This document shows, in pieces, positions 1 through 5,627 of a stretch of 6,659 bases of DNA. A program made the position numbers and the translations under genes. The notes under the pieces were generated by a model. It did not search any database. It was not told the DNA's origin and saw nothing but the letters and a program-made list of their open reading frames with translations. Source of the DNA: Anaerolineales bacterium. Lineage in GTDB: Bacteria; Chloroflexota; Anaerolineae; Anaerolineales; DRMV01. Position 1 is the stretch's first letter, and each line of letters opens with the position of its first letter. The stretch is taken from the NCBI GenBank assembly GCA_015484985.1, contig WFUL01000102.1, positions 1 through 6,659 of the forward strand, read 5' to 3'.

Positions 1-499
1 GGATGTCTTCGATTTCCAGGAAATCGATGATGTCTTCGACGAAGTCCCGCATTTCGATTTGTTCCTTCTGGGCCGGACCCCAATACATCATGGCCTGGAG
101 CAATCCCGCCTTCATATGGATGTGGGCTCCGGCCATGAGGTTCTCCAACACCGTCATGTGACGGAAGAGTTCGATGTTCTGGAATGTACGGGCCACGCCT
201 ACCTGGGCAATCTGATGGGGACGCATTTTCGTCAGTTCGTACTCATTGCCGTGGTTGTAAAAGAGAATGCGTCCTTCCTGAGGGCGATAGCGTCCACTGA
301 TGCAATTGAGCAGGCTGGTCTTTCCCGCGCCGTTGGGTCCGATGATGGCCAAGATTTCGCTTTGACGTACGTGCAGACTCACACCGGATAAGGCGGTCAC
401 GCCACGAAAATGTAAGGTCACATTGTCCACCACCAGTTGGGTTTCGCCAGGCTGAAGTGTGCTACGATTCAAGTTGTACCGAAAGCCACGCTGGAGCAT
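1..499 (-). CDS. livG: Branched-chain amino acid ABC transporter ATP-binding protein, LivG type (partial, C-terminus beyond left edge)
   Basis: Translating the minus strand from the ATG at 499-497 gives 166 residues with no stop before the window edge. Seen: Walker A GPNGAGKTS at residues 54-62, then a Q-loop in GVARTFQNIELF (Q107) followed by RHMTVLENLMAGAH. The ARTFQN...LF..MTVLENL run is characteristic of LivG rather than LivF or general ABC ATPases. The signature motif, Walker B and H-loop lie off the left end; family members are about 250-260 residues. The start is supported by a GGGAGG Shine-Dalgarno on the minus strand (about 508-513), 8 nt before the ATG. About 13 residues precede the usual LivG N-terminus. 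LivG is one of two cytoplasmic ATPases (with LivF) that power LivH/LivM-mediated uptake of leucine, isoleucine and valine or related amides; the real substrate cannot be read here. It is transcribed divergently from the NTPase operon and probably continues into other liv genes to the left. Confidence 0.92.
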   Translation of the reverse strand, partial: MLQRGFRYNLNRSTLQPGETQLVVDNVTLHFRGVTALSGVSLHVRQSEILAIIGPNGAGKTSLLNCISGRYRPQEGRILFYNHGNEYELTKMRPHQIAQVGVARTFQNIELFRHMTVLENLMAGAHIHMKAGLLQAMMYWGPAQKEQIEMRDFVEDIIDFLEIEDI

Positions 500-570
500 G
501 AATTCTGCCTCCCGGCAAGGACGATGGTTCAACGGCCATCCGAAAGCCTATCGAGGGATGGGTACCTGCT

Positions 571-600
571 ATTATAACGGTTCTTTCGGGGAAAGGTTGA
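571..600 (-). promoter_or_regulatory. Candidate promoter for livG
   Basis: The minus strand reads TATAAT at 576-571, a perfect sigma-70-type -10 hexamer in an otherwise GC-rich region. No good -35 hexamer sits 16-18 nt upstream: the best is TCAACC around 600-595. A G at the -14 position gives only partial extended -10 character. The predicted transcript would start near 564 and have a leader of about 65 nt before the livG ATG. Position and orientation suit livG; activity is inferred. Confidence 0.5.
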
Positions 601-647
601 TACCCGACACACAATCGCCGTCCTTTCCTTTTGCCAAGGTTAACCCG
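593..647. repeat. Pair of related AAGGTT...CCCG motifs in the divergent intergenic region
   Basis: AAGGTTGATACCCG at 593-606 and AAGGTTAACCCG at 636-647 share both ends and differ by a 2-nt spacer change. Their starts are 43 bp apart, about four helical turns. The second contains the palindrome GGTTAACC (638-645). The first overlaps the -35 area of the candidate livG promoter, so they could be binding sites for one regulator. The match is short and chance similarity is possible. Confidence 0.3.
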
Positions 648-649
648 TA

Positions 650-680
650 TTGACCTCATTGGTTAGAAAAGTCTTTTCAT
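650..680 (+). promoter_or_regulatory. Weak candidate promoter for the NTPase-ECF ATPase-fkbM operon
   Basis: TTGACC at 650-655 matches five of six -35 positions. The best paired -10 is TTTCAT at 675-680 (four of six), after a long 19-nt spacer. Transcription would begin near 687, putting the 20-bp palindrome at about +7 to +26, where a bound repressor would block elongation or clearance. No better rightward promoter was seen between 500 and 730. Confidence 0.3.
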
Positions 681-693
681 TAACGCACCTGTG

Positions 694-713
694 GTCTCAA
701 GTATACTTGAGAC
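694..713. promoter_or_regulatory. Perfect 20-bp palindrome, likely operator of the rightward operon
   Basis: The sequence GTCTCAAGTATACTTGAGAC equals its own reverse complement over all 20 bases. It ends 2 nt before the AGGAGG ribosome binding site of the NTPase gene. A gapless symmetric site of this size suits a dimeric helix-turn-helix regulator. As RNA it could also form an 8-bp stem with a UAUA loop. No T-run follows, so it is not an intrinsic terminator. The cognate regulator is not in the window. Confidence 0.6.
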
Positions 714-715
714 TC

Positions 716-722
716 AGGAGGT
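716..722 (+). promoter_or_regulatory. Ribosome binding site fixing the NTPase start at 730
   Basis: AGGAGGT lies 7 nt before the ATG at 730. The frame stays open back to a GTG at 691, but that GTG lacks a Shine-Dalgarno and would place the palindrome inside the coding region. The ATG at 730 also starts directly at the first beta-strand before Walker A, as in the family. Confidence 0.85.
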
Positions 723-729
723 GGCTCTG

Positions 730-1257
730 ATGCCCCAACGTCTCCTCATCACGGGTCGTCCCGGAGTTGGAAAAACCACTTTGGTCCAGAGGGTCGTGGC
801 CGGCTTGTCGCGTCCCCTTCGAGGGTTCATCACCCAAGAGGTGCGGGAGGGAGGCCGGCGGGTGGGATTCCAGGTTGTCACCTTCTCGGGACGTAAGGTC
901 TGGCTGGCCCATGTCGCCCGGTCGCAGGGACCGCGCGTGGGCCGATATCGGGTGAACCTGGCGGGGTTCGAGGAGGTGGTGCTCCCGGAGTTGGACCTGC
1001 AGGACGCCCCGCCGGAAACGTTGGTCGTGGTGGACGAAATCGGCCCTATGGAATTGCTCTCCGTCCCCTTTCAGAAAGCCCTCATGGCCCTGATGGACGG
1101 TCCCTGGGATGTCCTGGCAACGATGGCCTTGAAACCCCATCCCATCATCCGCGCCCTCAAGGCCCGGCAGGATGTCGAGGTGGTGGTGCTGACCCCGCAG
1201 AACCGGGACGCCCTGGTACCGCAACTTCGGGCCCGGCTGGGGAGGGCCCCCTCATGA
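730..1257 (+). CDS. THEP1-family nucleoside-triphosphatase (NTPase_1/DUF265)
   Basis: This is a 175-residue protein, the usual length for this family. Seen: Walker A GRPGVGKT at 9-16 immediately after the N-terminal strand; the family block GFITQEVREGGRRVGF at 32-47; VGRYRVNL at 70-77; Walker B LVVVDEIGPMEL at 98-109 with D102 and E103; and the C-terminal LTPQNRDAL around 154-162. These blocks in this order are diagnostic for THEP1-like NTPases, which hydrolyse nucleoside triphosphates in vitro but whose cellular role is poorly known. No signal peptide or membrane segment is visible, so it should be cytoplasmic. Its TGA overlaps the ATG of the ECF ATPase (ATGA at 1254-1257), implying co-translation and a shared process. 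It is the first gene of the operon, behind the palindrome at 694-713. Confidence 0.93.
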   Translation: MPQRLLITGRPGVGKTTLVQRVVAGLSRPLRGFITQEVREGGRRVGFQVVTFSGRKVWLAHVARSQGPRVGRYRVNLAGFEEVVLPELDLQDAPPETLVVVDEIGPMELLSVPFQKALMALMDGPWDVLATMALKPHPIIRALKARQDVEVVVLTPQNRDALVPQLRARLGRAPS

Positions 1258-2765
1258 TTTCCGTGCGCGACCTGGTCATTCGATATCCTCGCGCGCCCCA
1301 TGCCGCCCCCGCGGGCCTGTCCCTGGAGGTGGACGAAGGGGAGACCGTGCTCCTCCTGGGCCCTTCGGGTTGCGGCAAATCCAGCCTGGCCTACGCCCTC
1401 ACCGGCCTGGTACCCCACGACCTGTATGCCCGGGTGGAAGGCGAGATTTGGGTGCGAGGGCTGGACCCCCGCCGGGAGCCGCCCGGACACATGGCCGCGC
1501 ATGTTGGTTTGGTGTTGCAGGACCCCGAAGCCTCCTTCGCCACCCTGGTGGTGGAGGATGAGGTGGCTTTTGGCCTGGAGAACCTGGGGGTCCCGAGGGA
1601 CGAAATGGAAGACCGCATCCAGCGAGCCCTGGCCCAGGTGGGAATGCTCTCCTATCGTCACCGTCGGTTGGAGACTTTATCGGGAGGCGAGGCCCAGCGA
1701 GTAGCCCTGGCCGCACTGCTGGCCATGGAGCAGCCCATCCTCGTCTTGGATGAACCAACGGCCAATTTGGACCCTCCGGGCACCCGGGAGTTCTTCCAGA
1801 CCCTGGCCCGCCTTAAAGGACGTCACACCATGCTACTCATCGAGCACAAGGTGGACGCCTGCCTGCCCCTGGTGGACCGGGTGGTGCTCCTGGACGCGCG
1901 GGGCCGCGTGCTGGCCCAGGGTCCGCCTCGGCCCACGTTGGAAACCCATTTGGAAGAAGCCTTGCGCGCCGGGCTCTGGCTTCCCGAAGACCTGGACCCC
2001 CGGGCTCGCTTTCGGGTGGACTTCACCCAGGGCTTCCCCGAACTGAACGACCATCCTCCGGCCGTTGCGGTTCGCAACGTGACCTTTGGCTATCGAGAGG
2101 GGCAGCCCATCCTGCGCGATGTGAGTTTTACTCTTCCCCAGGGGGATTTCGTGGCCCTGGTAGGGCCCAACGGCGCGGGGAAGTCCACGCTGGCCCACTT
2201 GCTGCTGGGGTTGAAGGAGCCCCAACAGGGAACCATCGCCCTTTTTGGTCGAGACGTTCGCGTCCTCGCTCCTGAAGAGCGCATCCGCTACGCGGGTTTG
2301 GTCTTCCAGAACCCGGAGCATCAGTTCGTAACCGAGCGGGTCTGGGATGAACTGGCTTACACCCTCCGAGTCCACGGCTGGGACGAAACCCGCATACGGG
2401 CGCGCGTGCAGGCCTTGCTTGCCCGGTTTCGATTGCAGGACTATGCGCAATACAACCCCTTTCGTCTGAGCCAGGGCCAGAAGCGTCGGTTGAGCGTGGG
2501 CACCATGCTCGCCGGCGGCCCCCGGTTGCTCATTTTCGACGAACCCACCTTTGGTCAGGACCGGAACACGGCCTATGCCCTTATGGACCTGATGCTGGAC
2601 CTCAACCGAGAGGGTGTTACCATTGTGGTCATCACCCACGACATGCGCCTGGTACGCCAATATGCCCGACACGTGTTGTTGTTGCAAGAGGGACGACTGG
2701 CGTTCCACGGGCCCACAGAGGTCTTTTTCCAGTCCCACGACCCCTCTACCTGGAGTACGTCATGA
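1254..2765 (+). CDS. Energy-coupling factor (ECF) transporter ATPase with two fused ABC domains (CbiO/YkoD-like)
   Basis: The 503-residue protein holds two complete ABC ATPase domains, where many ECF systems use separate EcfA1 and EcfA2. Domain 1: Walker A GPSGCGKS 36-43, Q-loop Q89 in LVLQDPEASF, signature LSGGE 142-146, Walker B ILVLDEPTANLD from 162 with catalytic E167, switch H198. Domain 2: Walker A GPNGAGKS 304-311, Q-loop Q352 in FQNPEHQFVT, signature LSQGQ 405-409, Walker B LLIFDEPTFGQD with E430, switch H462. The QNPE-HQFV and QDPE-ASF Q-loop sequences are typical of ECF/CbiO ATPases. It should energise an EcfT-S membrane complex importing a vitamin, cobalt or nickel. Neither component is in the window, so the substrate is unknown. 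The start is the ATG in the ATGA overlap, with GGGGAGGG upstream at about 1240-1247. Its own stop overlaps the fkbM start in the same way. Confidence 0.92.
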   Translation: MISVRDLVIRYPRAPHAAPAGLSLEVDEGETVLLLGPSGCGKSSLAYALTGLVPHDLYARVEGEIWVRGLDPRREPPGHMAAHVGLVLQDPEASFATLVVEDEVAFGLENLGVPRDEMEDRIQRALAQVGMLSYRHRRLETLSGGEAQRVALAALLAMEQPILVLDEPTANLDPPGTREFFQTLARLKGRHTMLLIEHKVDACLPLVDRVVLLDARGRVLAQGPPRPTLETHLEEALRAGLWLPEDLDPRARFRVDFTQGFPELNDHPPAVAVRNVTFGYREGQPILRDVSFTLPQGDFVALVGPNGAGKSTLAHLLLGLKEPQQGTIALFGRDVRVLAPEERIRYAGLVFQNPEHQFVTERVWDELAYTLRVHGWDETRIRARVQALLARFRLQDYAQYNPFRLSQGQKRRLSVGTMLAGGPRLLIFDEPTFGQDRNTAYALMDLMLDLNREGVTIVVITHDMRLVRQYARHVLLLQEGRLAFHGPTEVFFQSHDPSTWSTS

Positions 2766-3535
2766 CGGTTAGCAAATGGCGCTATTTCCTGGCGAAACTC
2801 TGGTGGTTCAGCCTGGAGAGCCTCAAGGAGCCGTTCGGACTGCCTTTGTTCTTCAAAGGCTTGTTACAAGGGGCGCACATGGCGGAATGGGTCAAGATGC
2901 TTCGTTATCGGGCCTGGTTGCGGAAGATGAACATCCGGACCGTTCTCGACGTCGGCGCACATGTGGGCGAATTCGCCTCAGCTGCTCGGGTCATGTTCCC
3001 CGAAGCGAGAATTTATTCCTTCGAACCTCTACCTGAGGCCTTTCGGCGTTTGCAGAAGCGCATGCAATCCGCACGTTGGCAGGGCTTTCCTGTGGCGCTG
3101 GGGGAGCGTTCGGGGGAGACGGTCGTTTACAAGAGTGCTTACACGGCTTCTTCTTCCCTGCTGCCCATGTCGGAAGCCCATACACGAGAATTCCCCTGGA
3201 CTCAGATGCAGGAGCAAATACGCGTTCCCCTCAAGCGCCTGGACGAGATGGACTTGGCTCTCGAGCCCCGGGTGTTCCTGAAAATCGATGTCCAGGGGTA
3301 CGAATTGCAAGTGCTTCGAGGCGCTGTGGGCCTGTTGCCCCACATCGATGTCTGCCTGATTGAAATTTCGTTCGAACCCCTGTACCGTGGTGAGGCCCGT
3401 TTTGAGGATGTCTACGCGTGGATGCGGGAGCAGGGCTTTCGATACCGAGGGGCCTGGTCGCAATTCGTTTCCTTACAGGATGGCCGTATCTTGCAACAAG
3501 ACGCGTTGTTCGTGCGCGAGGGTTCAGGGCTATAA
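2762..3535 (+). CDS. FkbM-family SAM-dependent methyltransferase
   Basis: A 257-residue protein with the FkbM pattern: SAM-binding motif I DVGAHVGEF at 63-71, the acidic strand-2 motif SFEPLPEAF from 86, and the family block LKIDVQGYELQVLRGA from 173, followed by EISFEPLYRGE from 201. FkbM enzymes are usually O-methyltransferases acting on sugars, polyketides or other secondary products; the substrate cannot be inferred here. The first 55 residues are rich in W, F and L and may form an amphipathic lid or membrane-associating region. There is no clear signal peptide. The start is an ATGA overlap with the ECF ATPase, with GGAG 6 nt upstream. By eye its codon choice is less uniformly GC-ending than its neighbours, which could indicate separate acquisition. 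Its presence beside an ECF ATPase is unexpected, and operon membership rests on the overlap. Confidence 0.9.
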   Translation: MTVSKWRYFLAKLWWFSLESLKEPFGLPLFFKGLLQGAHMAEWVKMLRYRAWLRKMNIRTVLDVGAHVGEFASAARVMFPEARIYSFEPLPEAFRRLQKRMQSARWQGFPVALGERSGETVVYKSAYTASSSLLPMSEAHTREFPWTQMQEQIRVPLKRLDEMDLALEPRVFLKIDVQGYELQVLRGAVGLLPHIDVCLIEISFEPLYRGEARFEDVYAWMREQGFRYRGAWSQFVSLQDGRILQQDALFVREGSGL

Positions 3536-3536
3536 T
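3506..3536 (+). promoter_or_regulatory. Candidate promoter overlapping the fkbM stop codon
   Basis: TATAAT at 3531-3536 is a perfect -10 hexamer and includes the TAA stop of fkbM (3533-3535). The best -35 is TTGTTC at 3506-3511 with a 19-nt spacer, which is weak. A start near 3543 would leave an 18-nt leader containing the GGAGG at 3551-3555. It would separate expression of the antiporter-like pair from the upstream operon, although readthrough remains possible because no terminator is seen. Confidence 0.45.
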
Positions 3537-3560
3537 TCCACAAACGCCTGGGAGGATGGT

Positions 3561-4166
3561 ATGACGCTGGACTTGGGTTCGGGCATTTCTGTCGTGATGC
3601 TGGCCCTTCCGGTATTGGGCGGACTGCTTCCCGCGGTGGCCCAGGACTGGCGCTGGATTCTGTTGGGCGTGGCCCTGGCAGAGGCGGGAGCAGGGGTGCT
3701 GTTGCTTCGGTTGTGGCCTCCTTTTATGGCCCTCAGCCTGCTCATTGCCGGGTGGATTGCCGCAGCCTTTCTGGGGTTGGGCCAGAGTGCCCAATGGCAG
3801 CGGGGCGCTCCGATGCCGGAGGCCTGGGCCGGGCGCCTGTTTCGGTTCACCATCACCGGCTTTGCCCTGGTGCTTCTGGCCTACCAGACGGAAAACACCC
3901 TGGCTTGGCTGCCACGCGGATTTACGCCAGCCATGGCCTGGGCGGCCCTGGGCTTGATGCTTACGGGCATTCTTCACCTGGCCATGACGCAACATCCCTT
4001 TCGGGTTACGGCCAGTTTGCTCATCCTGTTGGCCGGTTTCGTGTTGGTCTATGCCTACATCGAACAATCCCTGCTGTTGACGGTGTTGTTGGTGGGCGTC
4101 AAGCTCTTCCTGGGTGCCATGGGAAGCTACCTGCTGTTCGCACCCGTGGCAGGAGAAGGGGCATGA
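3561..4166 (+). CDS. Seven-helix membrane protein with NuoK/MrpC/HyfE-like C-terminal half
   Basis: The 201-residue protein is almost entirely hydrophobic, with likely helices near residues 8-26, 31-50, 54-74, 93-110, 122-142, 147-167 and 170-193. The last three, with the TQHPFR loop at 143-148, resemble the three-helix NuoK/MrpC unit that forms the C-terminal half of HyfE-type proteins; total length and helix number fit HyfE better than the roughly 100-residue NuoK. The next gene is a NuoN/MrpD-like subunit, the same order as mrpC-mrpD and hyfE-hyfF. The glutamates expected in the second and third NuoK-like helices are not evident; K181 lies about where the latter would be. The frame is open back to 3360, but GGAGG at 3551-3555, 5 nt before the ATG at 3561, fixes the start. 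Function as part of a cation- or proton-translocating unit is inferred mainly from context. Confidence 0.6.
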   Translation: MTLDLGSGISVVMLALPVLGGLLPAVAQDWRWILLGVALAEAGAGVLLLRLWPPFMALSLLIAGWIAAAFLGLGQSAQWQRGAPMPEAWAGRLFRFTITGFALVLLAYQTENTLAWLPRGFTPAMAWAALGLMLTGILHLAMTQHPFRVTASLLILLAGFVLVYAYIEQSLLLTVLLVGVKLFLGAMGSYLLFAPVAGEGA

Positions 4167-5581
4167 ACGCGCCCTGGATATGGATTCTCTTCCCGGGTCT
4201 GGTCGCGGTGGGTCTGGTGTTCTGGCCGGCATCCACCCGAGCCAAGGCCCGTGTGGGCAGTGGCGTTGCCCTGACCCTGGCTTTGCTGGCCTGGTTCCTT
4301 CCGGTGGATAGGCTCATCACCGTCGTGGCCGGTCGGGTGGTCGTGCAAATCCAGCCCGATTGGGTGGTGTTGGGACGGGCCCTGGTGCTTCCGGATACGC
4401 TCCGTCCCTGGGTCATGGGGGTCTACTTGGCCCTGGCCCTCTGGCTTTGGGCGGCCCCCTGGGCCCGTATGCATCCCGCCTTTGTCAGTTGGGCCATGGT
4501 CACGACGGTGTTTCTTGTGGCCGCGCTCACGGTACGGCCCTTCCTGTATGCAGCCTTGCTGGTGGAAATGGCCGTTCTGGCCGCGGTGCCCCTCCTGGCC
4601 CCCGGAGATGAACCGGTGGGCGAAGGGGTGGTGCGGTACGTGGCCTGGACCACTCTGGGCATGCCCTTTCTTTTGCTGGCCGGTAGCTTCCTGACCGGTC
4701 TGGAGACAGGCTCGGTGGAATCCCCGCAGGTCATCCGGGCCGCGGCGTTGCTGGCCGGAGGGCTGCTTCCCTGGATGGGGGTGGTGCCTTTTCACAGTGT
4801 GGCTCCCCTGTTGACCGAATCCACCCACCCCTATCGGGCGGCCTTTACCCTGACCATCACGACCACCATCATTGGCCTGTTCGCCCTGGGCTTCTGGGAA
4901 CAATACACCTGGCTCCGCGATACGCCGAGGACCTACCAGGTCCTGCGTTTGGCAGGCATGGTCATGTTCCTCCTAGGCAGCCTGTGGGCGCCTTTCCAGC
5001 GCCACGCCGGTCGGGCCCTGGGCTATGGGTGGATTGCCGAGAACGGGCTGGGCCTTCTGGCCCTGGGACTGGGCGGCAGGGAAGGCGTCCAGGCCTACGC
5101 GGCCTTGATGCCCGCGCGCATGGTCTTGATGTGGGCTCTGGCGGTGAGTTTGAGCATCCTGGGCCATCCCGAAGATGCTTGGCACCGGGAAGCCTTATGG
5201 GGCCGGGCGGTGCGCAAACCCCTGGCCTCGGGCCTGTGGGTGCTGGGCTGGGCCGGCTTGGCGGCCTGGCCTCTGACCATCGGCTTATGGCCCCGGTGGC
5301 ACCTGGCCCGTGCTCTGACGACTTTCGGTCCTGTATGGACGGGCGCCTTCGTCGCGGGGTTGCTTGCCCTCTCGGCCACGGCGCTGCGATGGTTACGTGT
5401 GCTGCTGGCGCCCCCCGCGTCCACCGAAAACACGGGCCCTTTGCGTGCCGAGACCTCCTGGGACCGCATCGCGCTGGTCGCGGGGTATGCACTGGTTGTG
5501 GCGGGTTTCGTTCTGCCGCATGTTTTGAACCCCTGGGTGCTGCGTGCGGTGGAGCATTTCCCCCACCTGCTGGGTAAGTAA
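4163..5581 (+). CDS. Divergent NuoN/MrpD/HyfB-like antiporter-type membrane subunit
   Basis: This 472-residue protein has about 14 predicted helices and recognisable landmarks of the proton-conducting antiporter family. LLVEMAVLAAVPLLA from 132 matches the helix-5 segment with its conserved glutamate (E135). LLPWMGVVPFHSVAPLL from 201 matches the helix-7 K...PFHTWLP segment. LGYGWIAENGLGLLALG from 286 matches the AYSSIAHMG helix, and PLTIGLWPRWHL from 370 matches the PLTAGFIGKFY helix. By-eye comparison gives W204 in place of the helix-7 lysine, E293 for the histidine and R378 for the late lysine. Such subunits carry protons or sodium in complex I, Mrp antiporters and group 4 hydrogenases. 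The ATG lies in an ATGA overlap with the preceding gene, with AGGAGAAGG at 4151-4159. The frame is open from 3713, but an earlier start would lie inside the upstream gene without a ribosome site. The electron-transfer partner, if any, is not in the window. Confidence 0.8.
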   Translation: MNAPWIWILFPGLVAVGLVFWPASTRAKARVGSGVALTLALLAWFLPVDRLITVVAGRVVVQIQPDWVVLGRALVLPDTLRPWVMGVYLALALWLWAAPWARMHPAFVSWAMVTTVFLVAALTVRPFLYAALLVEMAVLAAVPLLAPGDEPVGEGVVRYVAWTTLGMPFLLLAGSFLTGLETGSVESPQVIRAAALLAGGLLPWMGVVPFHSVAPLLTESTHPYRAAFTLTITTTIIGLFALGFWEQYTWLRDTPRTYQVLRLAGMVMFLLGSLWAPFQRHAGRALGYGWIAENGLGLLALGLGGREGVQAYAALMPARMVLMWALAVSLSILGHPEDAWHREALWGRAVRKPLASGLWVLGWAGLAAWPLTIGLWPRWHLARALTTFGPVWTGAFVAGLLALSATALRWLRVLLAPPASTENTGPLRAETSWDRIALVAGYALVVAGFVLPHVLNPWVLRAVEHFPHLLGK

Positions 5582-5583
5582 GG

Positions 5584-5617
5584 TAAAATGAGACCGCTTT
5601 TCAGATTCTCACAGCGG
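5584..5617 (+). promoter_or_regulatory. proS leader with TAAAAT box and two competing inverted repeats
   Basis: TAAAAT at 5584-5589 matches five of six -10 positions and follows the upstream stop codon by 2 nt; no convincing -35 is seen. TGAGA (5589-5593) can pair with TCTCA (5607-5611), and CCGCT (5594-5598) with AGCGG (5613-5617). The two pairings interlock, so they are probably alternatives. The second would cover the first bases of the proS Shine-Dalgarno GGAGG (5616-5620). If transcription starts about 7 nt after TAAAAT, the first stem would be missing, so the structure matters mainly for readthrough mRNA. With 5-bp stems, chance is a real possibility. Confidence 0.3.
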
Positions 5618-5627
5618 AGGGTGTGGC

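Noticed and set aside
59..391. Plus-strand open frame of 110 codons at the left edge
   Set aside because: It is antisense to the LivG Walker A and Q-loop coding region and encodes nothing recognisable.
523..540. GATGG/CCATC 5-bp inverted repeat in the livG leader
   Set aside because: The stem is too short, with an 8-nt loop and no conserved element nearby, to call a riboswitch or attenuator.
459..659. Small open frames on both strands across the livG-NTPase intergenic region
   Set aside because: Neither has a convincing ribosome site, each overlaps the livG start or promoter region, and their products show no family features.
694..713. The 20-bp palindrome read as an intrinsic terminator
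   Set aside because: No T-run follows on either strand, and it lies immediately upstream of a ribosome binding site rather than after a gene.
1833..2738. Minus-strand open frame of 301 codons opposite the ECF ATPase
   Set aside because: It is the exact antisense of conserved ABC motifs, has no domain of its own, and lacks independent start signals.
3360..3560. Possible 67-codon N-terminal extension of the HyfE-like protein
   Set aside because: It overlaps the conserved end of fkbM, is not hydrophobic, and the GGAGG at 3551-3555 points to 3561.
3713..4162. Possible 150-codon N-terminal extension of the NuoN-like protein
   Set aside because: This frame lies inside the HyfE-like gene, encodes a soluble-looking unrelated sequence, and has no ribosome site at its start. 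The ATG at 4163 has both the ATGA overlap and a Shine-Dalgarno.
3231..4232. Long minus-strand open frame of 333 codons opposite fkbM and the HyfE-like gene
   Set aside because: Its product is a low-complexity mix rich in R, P, H, Q and G with no recognisable domain, as expected for the antisense of GC-rich coding sequence, and it spans two well-supported plus-strand genes.
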